Shown here in pieces: positions 52,501 to 63,850 of a stretch of DNA of 64,000 nucleotides; position 1 is the stretch's first letter; each line of letters starts with the position of its first letter. The notes under the pieces were generated by a model. It had not been told where the DNA came from. It did no database searches and worked only from the letters and a program-made list of their open reading frames with translations. This DNA comes from Hyaloperonospora brassicae. Taxonomy: Eukaryota > Oomycota > Peronosporomycetes > Peronosporales > Peronosporaceae. Location: assembly GCA_947650285.1 (NCBI GenBank), contig CANTFL010000320.1:124001-188000 (forward strand). Reading direction: 5' to 3'. Position numbers and translations under genes: made by a program.

Positions 52501-54120
52501 GCCCACTGTTGCGACACTATCCATCAGTGTGCCGTCGTCGCCTTTACTCGACGACGTGCGGAACGCACACGCAGGAGATACGAATCTCCTCCGTTTTATG
52601 TATCACCTTGCGAGTTTATCCCGGAATTCCTTGTCAAATTTGCTGGCTCTATACCGTTCCTCTCTGGATCGGTACACGATTCGCAATGGCCTGCTGTATT
52701 ACACAGCAGTTGCTGACAACACCCCTCGTGTCGTCGTCGCCACTTATAAGAATTTACGCTTAGGCATCATGTATGAATTTCACGATGCGCCGTCAGGCGA
52801 GAATCGTGGTAGGAAGAATACTCACCTTACAGTAAGGCGTGACATTTACAGGCCCCACCAGTATCAGTTCGCGCGCAAGTACATTCGTGCTCGCGAGGCC
52901 TGTCAGCTTGTGAAGCCTAGTCCTTCATCCCGTGCACCGTTACAACCTCTGCCGGTACCACCATAATGTTGGGAGTCCGTTTACATGGACTTTGTCTTCG
53001 GGAAACCCGAAGACACTCACAAGAATATTGGTATTCTTGTGTTTGTCGATCGTTTCAGCAAGTTGATGTATTTTGCTGCGGTCCCCGAGTCGATCACGGC
53101 TCAAGGCTGTGCGCGTGTCTTCATCGACACGATATTTCGACTCCAAGGATAACCCCGTGAACTCGTATCCGACCGTACTTCTCTGTTCACGGAGTACTTT
53201 TGGCAGTCCGTGTTCCGATCACTCGGAACGCGGATGAATATGTCAGCATATGACCATACCAAAACAGATGATCAGACAGAGCGTGCAAATCGCGTCTTCG
53301 AAGAGATATTTCGAGGATGCGTCCACTCGTTCTCGAGTTGGAGCGAATTTCTACATCTGGCCAAATTCGCCAGTAACAAATTCGTGCAAGCTTTAGCTGA
53401 GCCCACACCGTTCTTCGTGAATGGCTTAAGCCTTTCACAATTGCCCTCCGTGTTAGAGTGTGACACTTGGAGTAAGGGGCGTAATGACTCGCTCGAGCAC
53501 AAACTGAACTCTCTGTTGCTCATCACGTTTCGACGCCAACGTCGTCACTTATGATGCCGATGTCGAGCAGGTTGACATCAAAGAAGAAAATTATTTCAAT
53601 AATAGCGATGACTATGTTGTATCAGATGACGATGACGATGCTGGTATTTTCAGAATCGCCGACGACTTCTCAGGCGAGTATGATGACATTCTTACTGATG
53701 AACAGAAAGAGGAACGAGTTCTTTCTGTAGCACGCACAAGGCGAACCGAACACAAGAAGGCCGAGTCAGCAAAAAGAATTCTTTTGGCTCGTGAAGAAGT
53801 GGTACGTTTCGTGCAAGATTCTATCGCTCACGCGGTGGACCGGCGGAAATAAGTCGCTGACAAGAATGGAAGAGCAAATATTCTTTCATTTATCGAAGGC
53901 GACTTAGTCCTATTATCTACGGTAAACCTACCTGGACATGTAGCAACTGAAGTGGGCAGTAGTAAAGTGCTGCTTAAGTATATAGGCCCGCTTTATGTGC
54001 TAAGCCGGTAAAGTAACGCATACACAATGTAGCTGCCACGTAGGATGCGCACAAATTCTACATTTACGTGGATCGTTTCCACCCGTATAGTACGTACGAG
54101 CTCTCTTTCGAAGATGAAGA
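52499..54120 (+). pseudogene. Element E integrase with acidic insertion
   Basis: The zinc region reads FHDAPSGENRGRKNTHLTV and KYIRAREACQLVKPS (two ligands replaced by Arg). After a TAA (52964) the core gives YMDFVFGKPEDTHKNIGIL, VFVDRFSKLMYFAAVPESIT, VFIDTIFRLQG, another TAA (53149), LVSDRTSLFTEYFWQSVF and TDDQTERANRVFEEIFRG with the catalytic Glu. After 53530 a shifted frame reads VTYDADVEQVDIKEENYFNN, SDDYVVSDDDDDAGIF and DEQKEERVLSVARTRRTEHK, an acidic insertion also seen in D, then KNGRANILSFIEGDLVLLST and KYIGPLYVLSR. The part after about 53160 belongs to a different subfamily than D. Confidence 0.75.
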
Positions 54121-54479
54121 TACCCCCACGTTCAAGTACCTTCATTAGGATCTTGCGCTCGCGACCCAGACGATCAGTCTGGATGCGTGATGAATAGATC
54201 TATTCGTTCAGCCGAGAAATCTCCATGGGTGCCGTCCCTAGCTCTTCAATGAGGGAGCGGACCACGCGCTAAGCCTGAAGTTGGGCAAAGATGCAATCGG
54301 CACCATCTTTCGCCGATCTGCCTCCTGATCCTTGCGGTGTTGATGCACGGATTAGTCAGAGACTAGGGCCTGACCCGCTAGTAAATCAACTCCTCACTCG
54401 TTCGACCGATTTAAAAAAATCTATCTCGTATTAGTCGAGATGGTGAGCCGAACGACTTGGGGGAGGGTTAGCCTACCCT

Positions 54480-55940
54480 CCACATTCTTTGGTGTACTCA
54501 CACGGTGGTCAACACTTTCTTGTTGAGCCTTTTTTTATATCCCGTGTCGATTCAGGATCAAGAGAGAGCTACCTCTTCCAGTGACGGGAACCCACCCTCG
54601 TGGAACACCTGGGAGCTCTGCTCCCAGCTGATGATGGATTCGCCCGGTCTCGTCGAGTAGTACGATAAGACCCTCCTTTAGAGGAGGAATATCGTCAAAT
54701 AAACGCTAGGCGCATTCGTAAAGGAATTGTTAAGTCTCAATCTCTTCGTACATCTTGGAAAATATACGTGCCATCTAGTAGGGTTGGTTAGGGAGGAAGG
54801 CATCCCTAGGGGTGCGAACAGAATTGTCAATACAACTCTGACAATTCTCTCCCCACGAAAGGCAAGGTAAACCTGCCTCTCGAGAAAATCGGTGCAATAT
54901 GAACCGATCACCGGTTATAGACTTCTGTTTAAACCTATGCGATCTCCAGTAAGGTTTTTCTAGCCAAATGGCACGGCCAACATTATCAATGTTGCCGATA
55001 AAATAACCCACGCCTGATCCAACGAAAATTTGTCTCTTTGTGGTTAACGTGGTACTATCGGTATCTGGAAATACATCGATGTATGACTCATGCTCAATGG
55101 GGTAATCACACGCACTAGGATCAAGTACATGTATTCTTACGAGTCAAAGAATGAGATTCGACAACTCCCAGTAATATAATCATACCGCTGTCTCAACTTG
55201 CTAGAGTAAGGCATCTGTGGCTTAATTTTAGAAGCAGATCACAAATCGTTGCGATCCTGCTTTCTGCGTGGTGCAAGATGAGAGCTAGCACCACGATCGA
55301 CACAATACCTAGTGTTGCTGCGGATATAGAAACAATGACTCTGCGAAGATTCATCGACATTCTCATTAGACCTTACGTTCTCAGGTTTCGCACTCGTCCA
55401 GTACGAATACGAGCGCGATCGATTCGATTCCGACGACTAGTTCACTGACCCGTCAAATAAACCGAACATTTCATTGGGCAAATTTTCATCGAGACTGCCG
55501 CGGGGCTCAGCAGTCGTCGAATCCGCAACCTTGCGGTCGGGCTCTGCGCACGGCTTCGAGTCGGATGGGGATTTCGACTAGCCTGTATAGACCACCTGTA
55601 TATCAGGATCTTGGTCTGTAAGACTACCTACCGCAGCCGAAGCTGCGGGTGAAGGGGTATCACGTGGATGACTACGTGCTCCCTCAACTACGGGAGTTGC
55701 AGGATGCTTACAGGCAGAAGCAGGTGTTTTTACATCTGCTGCTGTCTTGGATAGCTTGTTCATCGTCTGCACGGATGCTTGCAGCCGCTTTATTGGCGGA
55801 CTTGTTCGCGCAGCGCATGGACGAATCATCACGCGCTGAAAGGCTGAATGCGTTAGAAGAAACAACAAAAGCTCCCTTTTTCATAGAGCGACCCAACGGT
55901 GGTCATTCTGTCACCAATCGATAAATCGCTCACTGTAGTG
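54480..55940 (-). pseudogene. Antisense ORF of element E, broken
   Basis: On the reverse strand, frames between the 3' LTR and the integrase end form a coding-like series: 55868-55578 (SVQTMNKLSKTAADVKTPAS and VVEGARSHPRDTPSPAASAA), then 55560-55450, then 55011-54775 (VGRAIWLEKPYWRSHRFKQK, ILHRFSREAGLPCLSWGENC, QSCIDNSVRTPRDAFLP), then MARIFSKMYEEIET and a decayed tail. The segment LHRFSREAG, then C-x6-C-x2-C, then DNS matches the antisense frame of D at 33290-33355. Frameshifts and stops break it. The protein family is not recognised. Confidence 0.5.
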
Positions 55941-55950
55941 ACTGATAATT

Positions 55951-55964
55951 ATAGGGGGGAAAGG
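55951..55964 (+). promoter_or_regulatory. Element E polypurine tract
   Basis: ATAGGGGGGAAAGG directly precedes the 3' LTR. Confidence 0.7.
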
Positions 55965-55965
55965 T

Positions 55966-56409
55966 TGTAACGAGGTGAGCCCAATACATAAAAACTGATA
56001 TCTTTGTATCAATTTTGAACATTATCTATTTGGATAATGTTCAATTGACATTACTGCCAAAGAGTTAGGTTGAAGGAATATTACCTCCGGGGGTATCGTT
56101 ATTTGATGGGTTGCCCTACCTGATGGTTGATGTTCACGGTACATCAACCAGATTAACCACCAATCGCTGCTGGACGCATGCAATATGTGGTGAGCAAGAA
56201 ACTTACATAAAAGTTTGTAGTTTAGTATAGTTAGCTCAAGACAAAGATGGTATAATAAAAAGAATAACTATGTCAATTACAGTTCTAATTTAATCCTAGG
56301 ACAGAGCTTTCGAGTTCTGCCTACTTCGCTGCCCTTCCTCACGCCACGTGTACGTGAAGTCGTGTGCACATGACCTTATGTCGAAATGACACAAGGCGTG
56401 CCCCTTTAA
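55966..56409 (+). repeat. Element E 3' LTR (different subfamily, ~444 bp)
   Basis: It starts TGTAACGAGGTGAGCCC, aligns over its whole length with the solo LTR at 10621-11068, and fades at its end (GCGTGCCCCTTTAAAA in place of a GTTACA end). It is only distantly similar to the 5' LTR of E, sharing mainly the CGCTGCTGGACGC region. Confidence 0.82.
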
Positions 56410-57675
56410 AAAACCTTTTCACGAGCGAATTATCAGAAGGTGCAGAGTGCACATTGTGAAAGTGAGAAATGAGGACAGGAAAAGTGGGGTACACGTAGGA
56501 CTCGTTATATTCCGTCGCTTGGCAATAACGTTACCATGGCGATCTCTACTTCATATATTAGGTAATACTAGTCCTCGGACAGCAGAGCGCCTTCGCGGCA
56601 AGGCTTGTATCGAGATGATCAGGTTCGCAAATTTCAGCGCAAGGCCCTATATTACGTGGTGGTCGGCTTAGGAGGACAACGTCTAAAAGTTGAAATTATT
56701 GCCGAAGAAAGTCGTATATACATTTACAGCACCTAGGTCTGAGTAAGTGTGCACATAGACAGAATCCCCAGCGTCCATAGCGATATTCGCTCATCGATCC
56801 TCCCGTTGTAGTAGGCGCGACAATGATTTTTCCAGCGGGAAATTATATTTTATTAGCTACGTATCATGCCTCTCTAATTAGCCGCAACAAGTGTGTCTTG
56901 CGTTTAGGGTGTCGCGTTCATTGTTGCGAAAGCACTGAAACTATAGCATAACTATCACATGTCCTAATCAGAGGAAATATTTATGTGTTTCGTGAGCAAA
57001 GCAGTTCTTTTCAAGATCCCGACTTAATGAGTCAACGAGCTTACATATCCAGTTCCTTGTTCAAGAGACCTTACCGATTCAGTGAATCGACTCCACAATG
57101 TTCTAACAAATCTGTGTTTTAAGAAGACTTGAGTCTCTTATGATTAAAAACGCCTTTCGAAGACACGTGTCTCGAATAGATCCAAAGGGGAACTGAACCT
57201 TATTTGTTGCTATCTAAAAGAACACCTCGGCCTAAACGTGCTTAATCTAGAAACTGATATTTTTCAATTAATACCTCTCAAAACTATCGTATTCGGTGGC
57301 TGAGATAGGTCAGCCCTCGACAACCGATACAGTGTTCTGATATCGCTTTTATCTCTGAGAAGTGCGTAATCGGAATTATATCAGATTAAGATTGAATTGT
57401 CCATATCTTATACATGTAGGCATAAGTAATGTGCTTGTAGCACGAAAAGGAACGTTTTAACGAAAAAACGCCTTTAATCGTCATGACTCGTGCCGACCCC
57501 ATCAATCTTCACACATCCGTTCGTAGGTCGTACAATACTTAAAGTCCCACGTCAATCTAGATATCTTTTGACGAGTCGAGGAAGTTAGATAAACAACGTG
57601 ACCTTTTTATTCCAATAATGAGGTATTACTCATACTCTCCGATCTTTACTCATTAGTCTTCACGCGTCGCGGTGT
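56410..57675. other. No gene recognised
   Basis: Short open frames only (longest 74 codons at 56447-56671). No similarity to other parts of the window was seen. Confidence 0.4.
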
Positions 57676-58153
57676 CTAATACTTATCTGTACACTTGTCA
57701 CACCTAGTCATTGCCTTCAACTTTTCAATCTCTGAGGTCCGCGAGCTTTGGCGAAGAAGTCTGCAACGTTGACTTCGGTGGAGACATACTGGATCGTGTA
57801 AAATCCTTTTAGACCATTTCTGCAATCTTGTTACTATTCTTTGCGTACCGAATCGCCTCATAGTAGTTACTGACAGTGAAGCAGATTGTCAGCGTGCTTT
57901 TATTGGCAATTCGCAATTCATGAAATTTTTGGTCCACCTCTAACTCTGCAATTATTTCGATAGCCCACATAATTTGCTCGATGCACAGGCTGGTGGCAAT
58001 GGAATACGACTCGCCCGTGTTATCAGTTACTGCCTTTGTATCTTGATCTTTTCCGCAAGCTCCATCCGTTTTGTTTAAGAAGAAAATATTTACTAATCGT
58101 GAGGTGTCCGGACAATTTGCGTGGTCAGCGTAACTGTAGACAAGCACTTTCAT
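57676..58153 (-). pseudogene. Element G RNase H (copia type)
   Basis: The frame from 58153 reads VLVYSYADHANCPDTSRLVN, IFFLNKTDG, then SIATSLCIEQIMWAIEIIAE and LRIANKSTLTICFTVSNYYE, followed by IRYAKNSNKIAEMV. The layout (YxDADxAxCxxTRxSxxG-like start, a tryptophan in the middle, an Asn-Lys segment, then a short helix) is that of copia RNase H. The usual DAD has become YADH and the Glu in the A-E-Y motif is retained as GESYS. The remainder (KDFTRSSMSPPKSTLQT) follows after a stop. Non-functional. Confidence 0.55.
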
Positions 58154-58475
58154 GTCATATCAAAATATAGCTTTGTATCTACGAAAGTACAAGCTAAATT
58201 TACTTGTTCATTTATAGGGGTAGTTCTTTGGGGTAGTTGTGCAGCAGGCTAATCTTTAACATGATGACTGCCAGTTCAATCCCCTCAATGTGCACAACAA
58301 TCCTCGAGTGTGAAAATCGCAGTACGATTACCACAGTAGCATACAAACCAGCTATAACCTCTCAACCAATATGGTTGGAATGTACTAGATACCGATGGTC
58401 GTTTGCACATTCTAATATACATCACAAAACCAATCAATCTTGTTCCGTTATGTTACCGACGTACTCGCCTTGCTC

Positions 58476-59500
58476 TCAATAACTATACGCAATCACATAT
58501 TCCGCTATCAACTTAATACCTCTTAGCCTGACACTACATCGTGTTGACCTTCTTTTAGGTCTATTTGAAGCGATGTTTGCATTCGGCGGTTGTCGGAAAC
58601 ACGCCCTTCTTTTGCGTGCATTAGTTCGAGATGACGCATACGCACTTTGCAGTACTGATCTCGTCAGGTAAGTTTTCGCTGCTCCTTGTATCTTCACCCG
58701 CGAAATGTGCGATAAATCTTCTTCTTCATCCAGGTTCAACTCCTCACTACTTGACGATGTCGCCTTATGATAATGCAAGCCATTGTTGGCCGCTCGTCCC
58801 CTGTGTCGCAGTAACTACCCTAGGTATATATGCTTGCCCTTTTTGTTCTGAACTACTACGCACACCTTTTTTCGCCACGTATTCCGCTGGAAGAGGTACG
58901 AACGAAATTTTCTCATCAGTTCATCGCTATTCCTTGATCAATGCAGACAAAAAATGCTTGCTCACTGTTATATCTTCGCGAAATTTAACATCCCGAGCTT
59001 TCATTATATCACCGGTCCTTAACTTCAGCAATCTATTTTCAGTCGTAACCACGGGGAATACGAGAAGCAATCCTGGACCTGACTTGAGGCTTAGCTTCGT
59101 AATATTTTTCTCTCTTGGCAAATGCATGAATTGAACAGATGCACAAACCTTTATTTTACTAACATCCGGTACAGCTCCTTCAACTTCTCTAATGGTGTAA
59201 TTTTTATTCAGTGCTCATGTTGCAGTCATGTCGTTAATGTCTACAATGTAGCGAAGCACATCTGGTCACACCTTCGTTTTAAGACCAGCAGCATGCATCG
59301 CTGCTCGCATCTTGCTTATCAAAACACCATAAACTTTATCAAGTAGTTCATTCTCTTCTTGCACATAAGCATGCGAGGGTATAAATTGTATGCCTTAGCT
59401 ACAAGTATGACTTAAGCTTAGCATTGACAACGTTTCCTCCACCATCACTTGTAAATCGGTGAATTCGATGTCCTTTCGCCAGAAGCTCCTTCATGATCTG
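58476..59500 (-). pseudogene. Element G integrase remnant and linker (copia type)
   Basis: Around 59500-59380 the reverse strand reads IIQIMKELLAKGHRIHRFTS, then DGGGNVVNAKLKSYL, like the second catalytic Asp region (SDxGGEF) of a copia integrase. At 59127-58927 ENRLLKLRTGDIMKARDVKF and REDITVSKHF match the end of the integrase domain, where copia proteins have a RLxxxxTGxxxxSRDVxF motif. At 58778-58476 a Ser/Glu-rich linker ends with a basic stretch STRCSVRLRGIK. Many stops lie between. Confidence 0.5.
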
Positions 59501-60317
59501 GATGATGTTCCCTTGGATTCAGAATTCATCTTGATGAGGTGACACCACTTCTATCGTGGACCTTCATCTTAAATCAACTTAAGTATCGTACTGCTTATAT
59601 TCTAATAAACGTATACTAATATTACAGCCATCTGACATGAGACGTTCGTAGTTCATCGTAATACGCGTTTCTGTTGCACTGAACTTGTAAAATTGGTTTG
59701 CGCTTGGCCGACATGCAGCTTTGGCACGAAAAATATCGTTTGACAAAATTCTTTTGGTATATTCATACCTGAAACAACGTTGCAAATTTCATCCCTGGCA
59801 TTTAACACTCATGTTGTGTCAATTACCAACCGATGTGTAACCCATACATTCTCCCTTACCAGAATGACGCTGTTACAAAAAGTCAATCGATTTTATTCAT
59901 CGAAGAGGACGGTGTGTGCTCGTCTGACTTCATGGTTTGCTTAAACCACTAAAAACCATGGCATCGCCACCCCACGAGTCTCAATTTGTTTTACTCCTAT
60001 CTCAGTCTCGATTAGGAGATGTACTATGGTACCAATACCAGTGTTCATGGTGAATAATGGAAGATGTCCAGATCAATTGTACCTAAGGCAAAGCCTCATA
60101 CGGCACACAATTCGTTCGCCAAGCGTGTTGAAGCCAATACGCCGATGGCGAGCATCATTCAACGAATTTTGGGATATATACTTACCAACTCGCTTGATAA
60201 GCATCAAAATCTGACCCTTTAGCAGAAAGAGAATATTTTGCGCTGTTCTCAGACCGAAAAGGTACTTAAAATTCATTGCGGATATGTATTTACAAGACCT
60301 GACGTAGAGGAACGGCT

Positions 60318-60700
60318 CTGTTAAACGGTGAACCGTCTTCTGTCAACATAGACTATAAGCCTAAAGGCAACTCGCGTGCGGACATTGCCTTTCGCAAGGC
60401 ACTATAAAAAAGGTATTTTGAGCTCAAATTGACCACTCTAGGTCAGTATAAGGCGCACCTACAAAGCATAGCTCGTGTTATCCCAATTCCATCGATTCAG
60501 GGCGTGCCCAAACTGTTATTCGCTGATAGTTGACCGAAGAGGAATAAACACTTCGTTCGCTGGGTGTATCGAAAACGACACACCATCAGTATGACGGATC
60601 TAAAAGCACGTACCGATGTGCCAAAAATCTTCTTGAACAAAGACTTAGGCACGAATAAGCCAAGCTCAAGTCCAGTTACCAGTTGCATTATTGCTTACGA
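60318..60700 (+). pseudogene. Antisense ORF of element C, conserved with element B
   Basis: One plus-strand frame with two stops reads SVNIDYKPKGNSRADIAFRK, then stop, KRYFELKLTTLGQYKAHLQS, IARVIPIPSIQGVPKLLFAD, then stop, NKHFVRWVYRKRHTISMTDL. It aligns without large gaps to the antisense frame of B (RERYLQPYLTTQSQYK, APIPLMKCIPILLF, ENAFVHWVHRTRHLSSVLSL). The position is the same, between chromodomain and 3' LTR on the strand opposite to pol. The nucleotide sequences are far more different than the protein motifs. Family not recognised. Confidence 0.6.
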
Positions 60701-60771
60701 TATGCTTTGGTCATGCCGGTAGTCGCGAATTCCGGCCATGTATTTCGGATTTACCCCCCTTCCTCCCACCA

Positions 60772-61017
60772 CTATTGATGAAAAGCGTTCTCGGTCGCAG
60801 GATGAACCTTGCAGCTATGATAAAATATACACGGCGTATGGAAAATCCTGCCGAAGAAGTACATCAAACTCGTATCATTTTTCGACTCCGGAGACCCACT
60901 CCACTTCACCAGATTGTGGTATTGGCCCTTACGACGACGTCGTTTCATAAGTCTTACCACATGACACTGGTGGTTCCTTTGCTTATCAAGCAGCTTCGGT
61001 GTTTTACGGCGTAACAA
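60772..61017 (-). pseudogene. Element C chromodomain
   Basis: The reverse frame reads LLDKQRNHQCHVVRLMKRRR, RKGQYHNLVKWSGSPESKND and ends HPATENAFHQ. It matches the B chromodomain (CHVERIVKRRRLQGQYQYLV), but the NSWE motif is changed to ND and Thr-Ser-Leu. The end is the same length as in B. Confidence 0.7.
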
Positions 61018-61260
61018 ATTAGGAGAACGAGAAGCTGATTTTCGAAGCAGATTGTCTCCGCGAGACCTTAGATAAGACCCGGAGTGCGATCGACGCGGCG
61101 CAAGCTCGTCTCCAGACGGGTGAGTTGGGTTTAATACTTTTAAGGGCTCAGCTTGACAACCTGTTTATGATTCAGCGGGCTATGGCAGGGTCAAGGGCAT
61201 TGACGCAAGCACCTTTATGTTCACGTGGGACAGATCCCGATGCGGCTTATGATAGCCAAC

Positions 61261-62101
61261 CTAGACCACAGGGTGTGTGCGCCGTTTGCGCCAAATGTTT
61301 AGCGTATACGCAAGTACCTTATTAGCGACGACTTTTAATGGTACAATAAAACGCGGACGCAAATTTTTCTTGAAGACAGCGGGCACTACAATTGTATGTA
61401 TTTTCTGTGCAATAAAAATGATTGGTGACCGACCGCACAAGTTCTTGAATAAATTCGGCACTAGCATCAACCTTTTTCTATTTATCTTGGTCATCAGCCA
61501 GTGCATCACGCACATGCCTTGTGACAATCAATCGCGTTGTGAGAAACTTGCTTACCTGTGTATGAACAGTAGCAGGGCTGATTTCAGCATGCAGATCGAG
61601 AACCTCTCCTCCACCAAGCCCTGAACCACGTAGTGGAAGCTTTGACGGAATGCGAGGTTGTGTGATTCTGTTCAATTCGATAGGATTAAAGCCTGTGGAG
61701 GCATGAAGAGCGGTTTTTCAACACATATGTAAGGACAGGGAGAATCGACTCTATCGTTTTAACATATTAGCGCAAACTTTGCGAAATATGTCACCTATTA
61801 CGAAATTCACTTGCTCAGTTTTGACCATCAGTCTGTAGATGACCCGCTTTGACCATGTCCGATCATGTACCTAGCATCTTAAAGGCGAACTGATATAGCC
61901 TTTAGAGAAGCGGGGAGATCTATTAAAGGTGATTGTCACAGGGAAACCGTAGTGACTAAAGATTCGATCGATAAACAGCGTAGCTGTACCTTTATCAGTA
62001 GAAATATCCGGCACAGCTGGCAAGTGAGCCATCTTGCTCAACCGATCAACATATACCTCAATTTCAGTGTTAACTTTCATATCATTAGACAGGACAAACA
62101 C
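61261..62101 (-). pseudogene. Element C integrase remnant
   Basis: From 62101 it reads VYVDRLSKMAHLPAVPDIST, TATLFIDRIFSHYGFPVTIT and FNRSPRFSKGYISSP (second catalytic Asp replaced: FNRSP where SDRDP is expected). At 61675-61478 it continues with PRIPSKLPLRGSGLGGGEVL. At 61527-61261 the C-terminal domain reads FKKNLRPRFIVPLKVVANKV, LAYTLNIWRKRRTHPVV. Between 61261 and 61020 the linker to the chromodomain is read on this strand (RDLSHVNIKVLAS). Stops throughout. Confidence 0.7.
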
Positions 62102-62583
62102 GAAGTTCCTTCTTATGGATTTACAACACCCGGAGAGTATAGATAAACTGGCAAGTGGTACAGCCGAATGAGATGAGGGTTTGGCTCAATGACACGCTTA
62201 GCACGTACACACATACGTTCTTACCCATTTGTTGAGTACCGAACACCAATTATGTTGGCTCACAGAGCTACAGGTTTTCTACTAAACCAGATGATCGATT
62301 AACGTATATCATCCACCTTACAGAGGATACAATACTGTAATAATCATCTTCTGAAACCAGTATACGAGGATGATCTTAAACATCCATGAAGTATCACAAC
62401 AGGCCTTGATCGGTGCAATATATGTGTAACCTCGCACGTAATCATGGCGACAAATGTATATCTGGGTCAGTAAACCCCTCGTTTCCAAGAGCACATAGCA
62501 GAGCTACAAAATGATTGATACGGGAATAGTCGAAGCGAATCCAGCCCGATATGAATAACGAAAGAGTCTTTACATGGGCAAGC

Positions 62584-63850
62584 TCATATATTTAGGCCTG
62601 CTCGATAACGCATCGGCCAACCGATTTTTCTTGTTTGGCTTAAAAATTTACCTTGAAGAGGTATTCGGCAAAGAACGAAATCCAACGATCCAATCTCTGG
62701 CTGAGATGAAACGACTGAGTTGAGGTTCATACTATCGCATGAACGGTACAAATTACAAAAAGGCTTATAGCCTGATAGATAGACGTTATATTTATCAAGA
62801 TTTTGCTTATGCAAATAGCTACTTTTCATAAACAATATGGTTCTTTTCTATTGCTTTGAACAGGCGAGACTCAATAGCGACAACACACTCATGAATAACC
62901 CGTTGATTTTTCAAAAAGGCACAGCCAATGGCTAATATTATTGTTTACAGTGCACTGAAGGGCCGCTCGGGGTCCGGCTTATAGATTACAAGGGACTAGT
63001 AGGCTTATCCAACAGCTTTAAAGCAGCATTATATGTACGAGTCAAAAACAATTTCATCTCTATGTTTAAAAGGCCGGATAATGGCTGAGTCATATCTGCG
63101 TCATTCGCAGTATGTGTGCAAGTAGTTAGCGAGGCCAACCCACTTTTGTAAGTCCTTTTGATTACAAGGAATTTGTCAATCAAGTGTGGCTTTGACCTTA
63201 GCGGGTTCTGCACGTTAGTCTTGCTTACATATGAAGCATCCGAAATTCGGATTCTTTCAGCGCCAAATAGGTTTATAGTCTCTTTCGCATTGATCTTATT
63301 CTTACGCATGCACTCAAACAATGATCATATATTATAAATATTATTGCATGCGTCCGACTGACCATTCGATGCACGATATTAGCAAAGCAGGCCACCAAGG
63401 TACGTCTGTGCATAGACTCGATGAGGTTGGAGCAATAACGTCACGAGACGATTGGATGTGACCGTGTCAATGGAAATCCATTGAGAAATTACAAGGCACT
63501 CCCATAGCATACCTTATGGGGTGCTAACCGCAGTTAGCGGGACATCGCTAGCTCGCATGAGAAATTGGTAGTAACTATCGACAAGTCGAGAGCACTGCAC
63601 ATGTTATATCCAGCCTTGGCGTTACGGAGCAAATTCTTTCGAATAATATTTTTTGGGCCGGTATGGTGGCTGAGTTTAGCATATTGTAAGCGTGAAAAAT
63701 GTGCCACTTACCATTCGGACTTTTGACACAAAATGTGGGCGTAGAATGATGAGACTTACTCTCACGTACCATTCCTGTCGCGTCCTTGGCACGAAAGAAG
63801 TCTTCAATTTCGTCACACTGCTCTTTTGGCAAAGGCCACTGCCTTGCCAA
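62584..63850 (-). pseudogene. Element C reverse transcriptase and RNase H remnant
   Basis: From 63850: ARQWPLPKEQCDEIEDFFRA, KDATGMVRESKSHHSTPTFC, VKSPNGKWHIFHAYNMLNSA (RT fingers). The palm around 63600-63380 shows SYYQFLMRASDVPLTAVS and AQTYLGGLLC, where YxDD should stand, so the two catalytic Asp are Gly-Gly. The connection at 63321-62986 reads ECMRKNKINAKETINLFGAE. RNase H at 62835-62584 reads YLSGYKPFCNLYRSCDSMNL and RIPLQGKFLSQTRKIGWPM. Heavily decayed. Confidence 0.65.

Larger units (their letters stand above)
48490..53160. repeat. Right arm of the 4.67-kb near-identical inverted repeat
   Basis: Reverse complement of 34990-39662. The arms are separated by the 8.8 kb karyopherin/element F region. 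A short divergence at the LTR tips marks the inner boundary. The outer boundary lies in the integrase core, after a shared in-frame TAA (LQG-stop-PRELVSDR in E; PRKLVSER in D). Confidence 0.9.
48483..56409 (+). mobile_element. Element E: chimeric Ty3/gypsy retrotransposon
   Basis: The 5' LTR, primer site, gag, protease, RT, RNase H and first part of integrase (48483-53160) are near-identical to element D. From about 53160 the sequence is only related to D, and the element ends in a polypurine tract and an LTR (55966-56409) of a different subfamily, the same as the solo LTR at 10621-11068. An antisense frame lies inside the 3' LTR as in D. A normal element has two identical LTRs, so E is a recombinant or the product of an inverted duplication that overwrote its left part. 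Confidence 0.85.
57676..60290 (-). mobile_element. Element G: decayed copia-type retrotransposon
   Basis: On the reverse strand the order is integrase, a linker and then RNase H, which is the Ty1/copia order (integrase before RT/RNase H). Integrase relics lie at 59500-58927, the linker at 58778-58476 and RNase H at 58153-57676. A possible pre-integrase segment is at 60276-60073. RT is missing between 58476 and 58153. No LTRs were identified, so the ends are approximate. Confidence 0.6.

Noticed and set aside
61020..61325. Plus-strand frame in element C with a coiled-coil look (LRETLDKTRSAIDAAQARLQ and following)
   Set aside because: The reverse strand of the same bases encodes the linker between integrase and chromodomain of element C (RTHPVV, then RDLSHVNIKV), which is the expected content at this place. 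The plus frame is its shadow, and it is not at the position of the conserved antisense frame.
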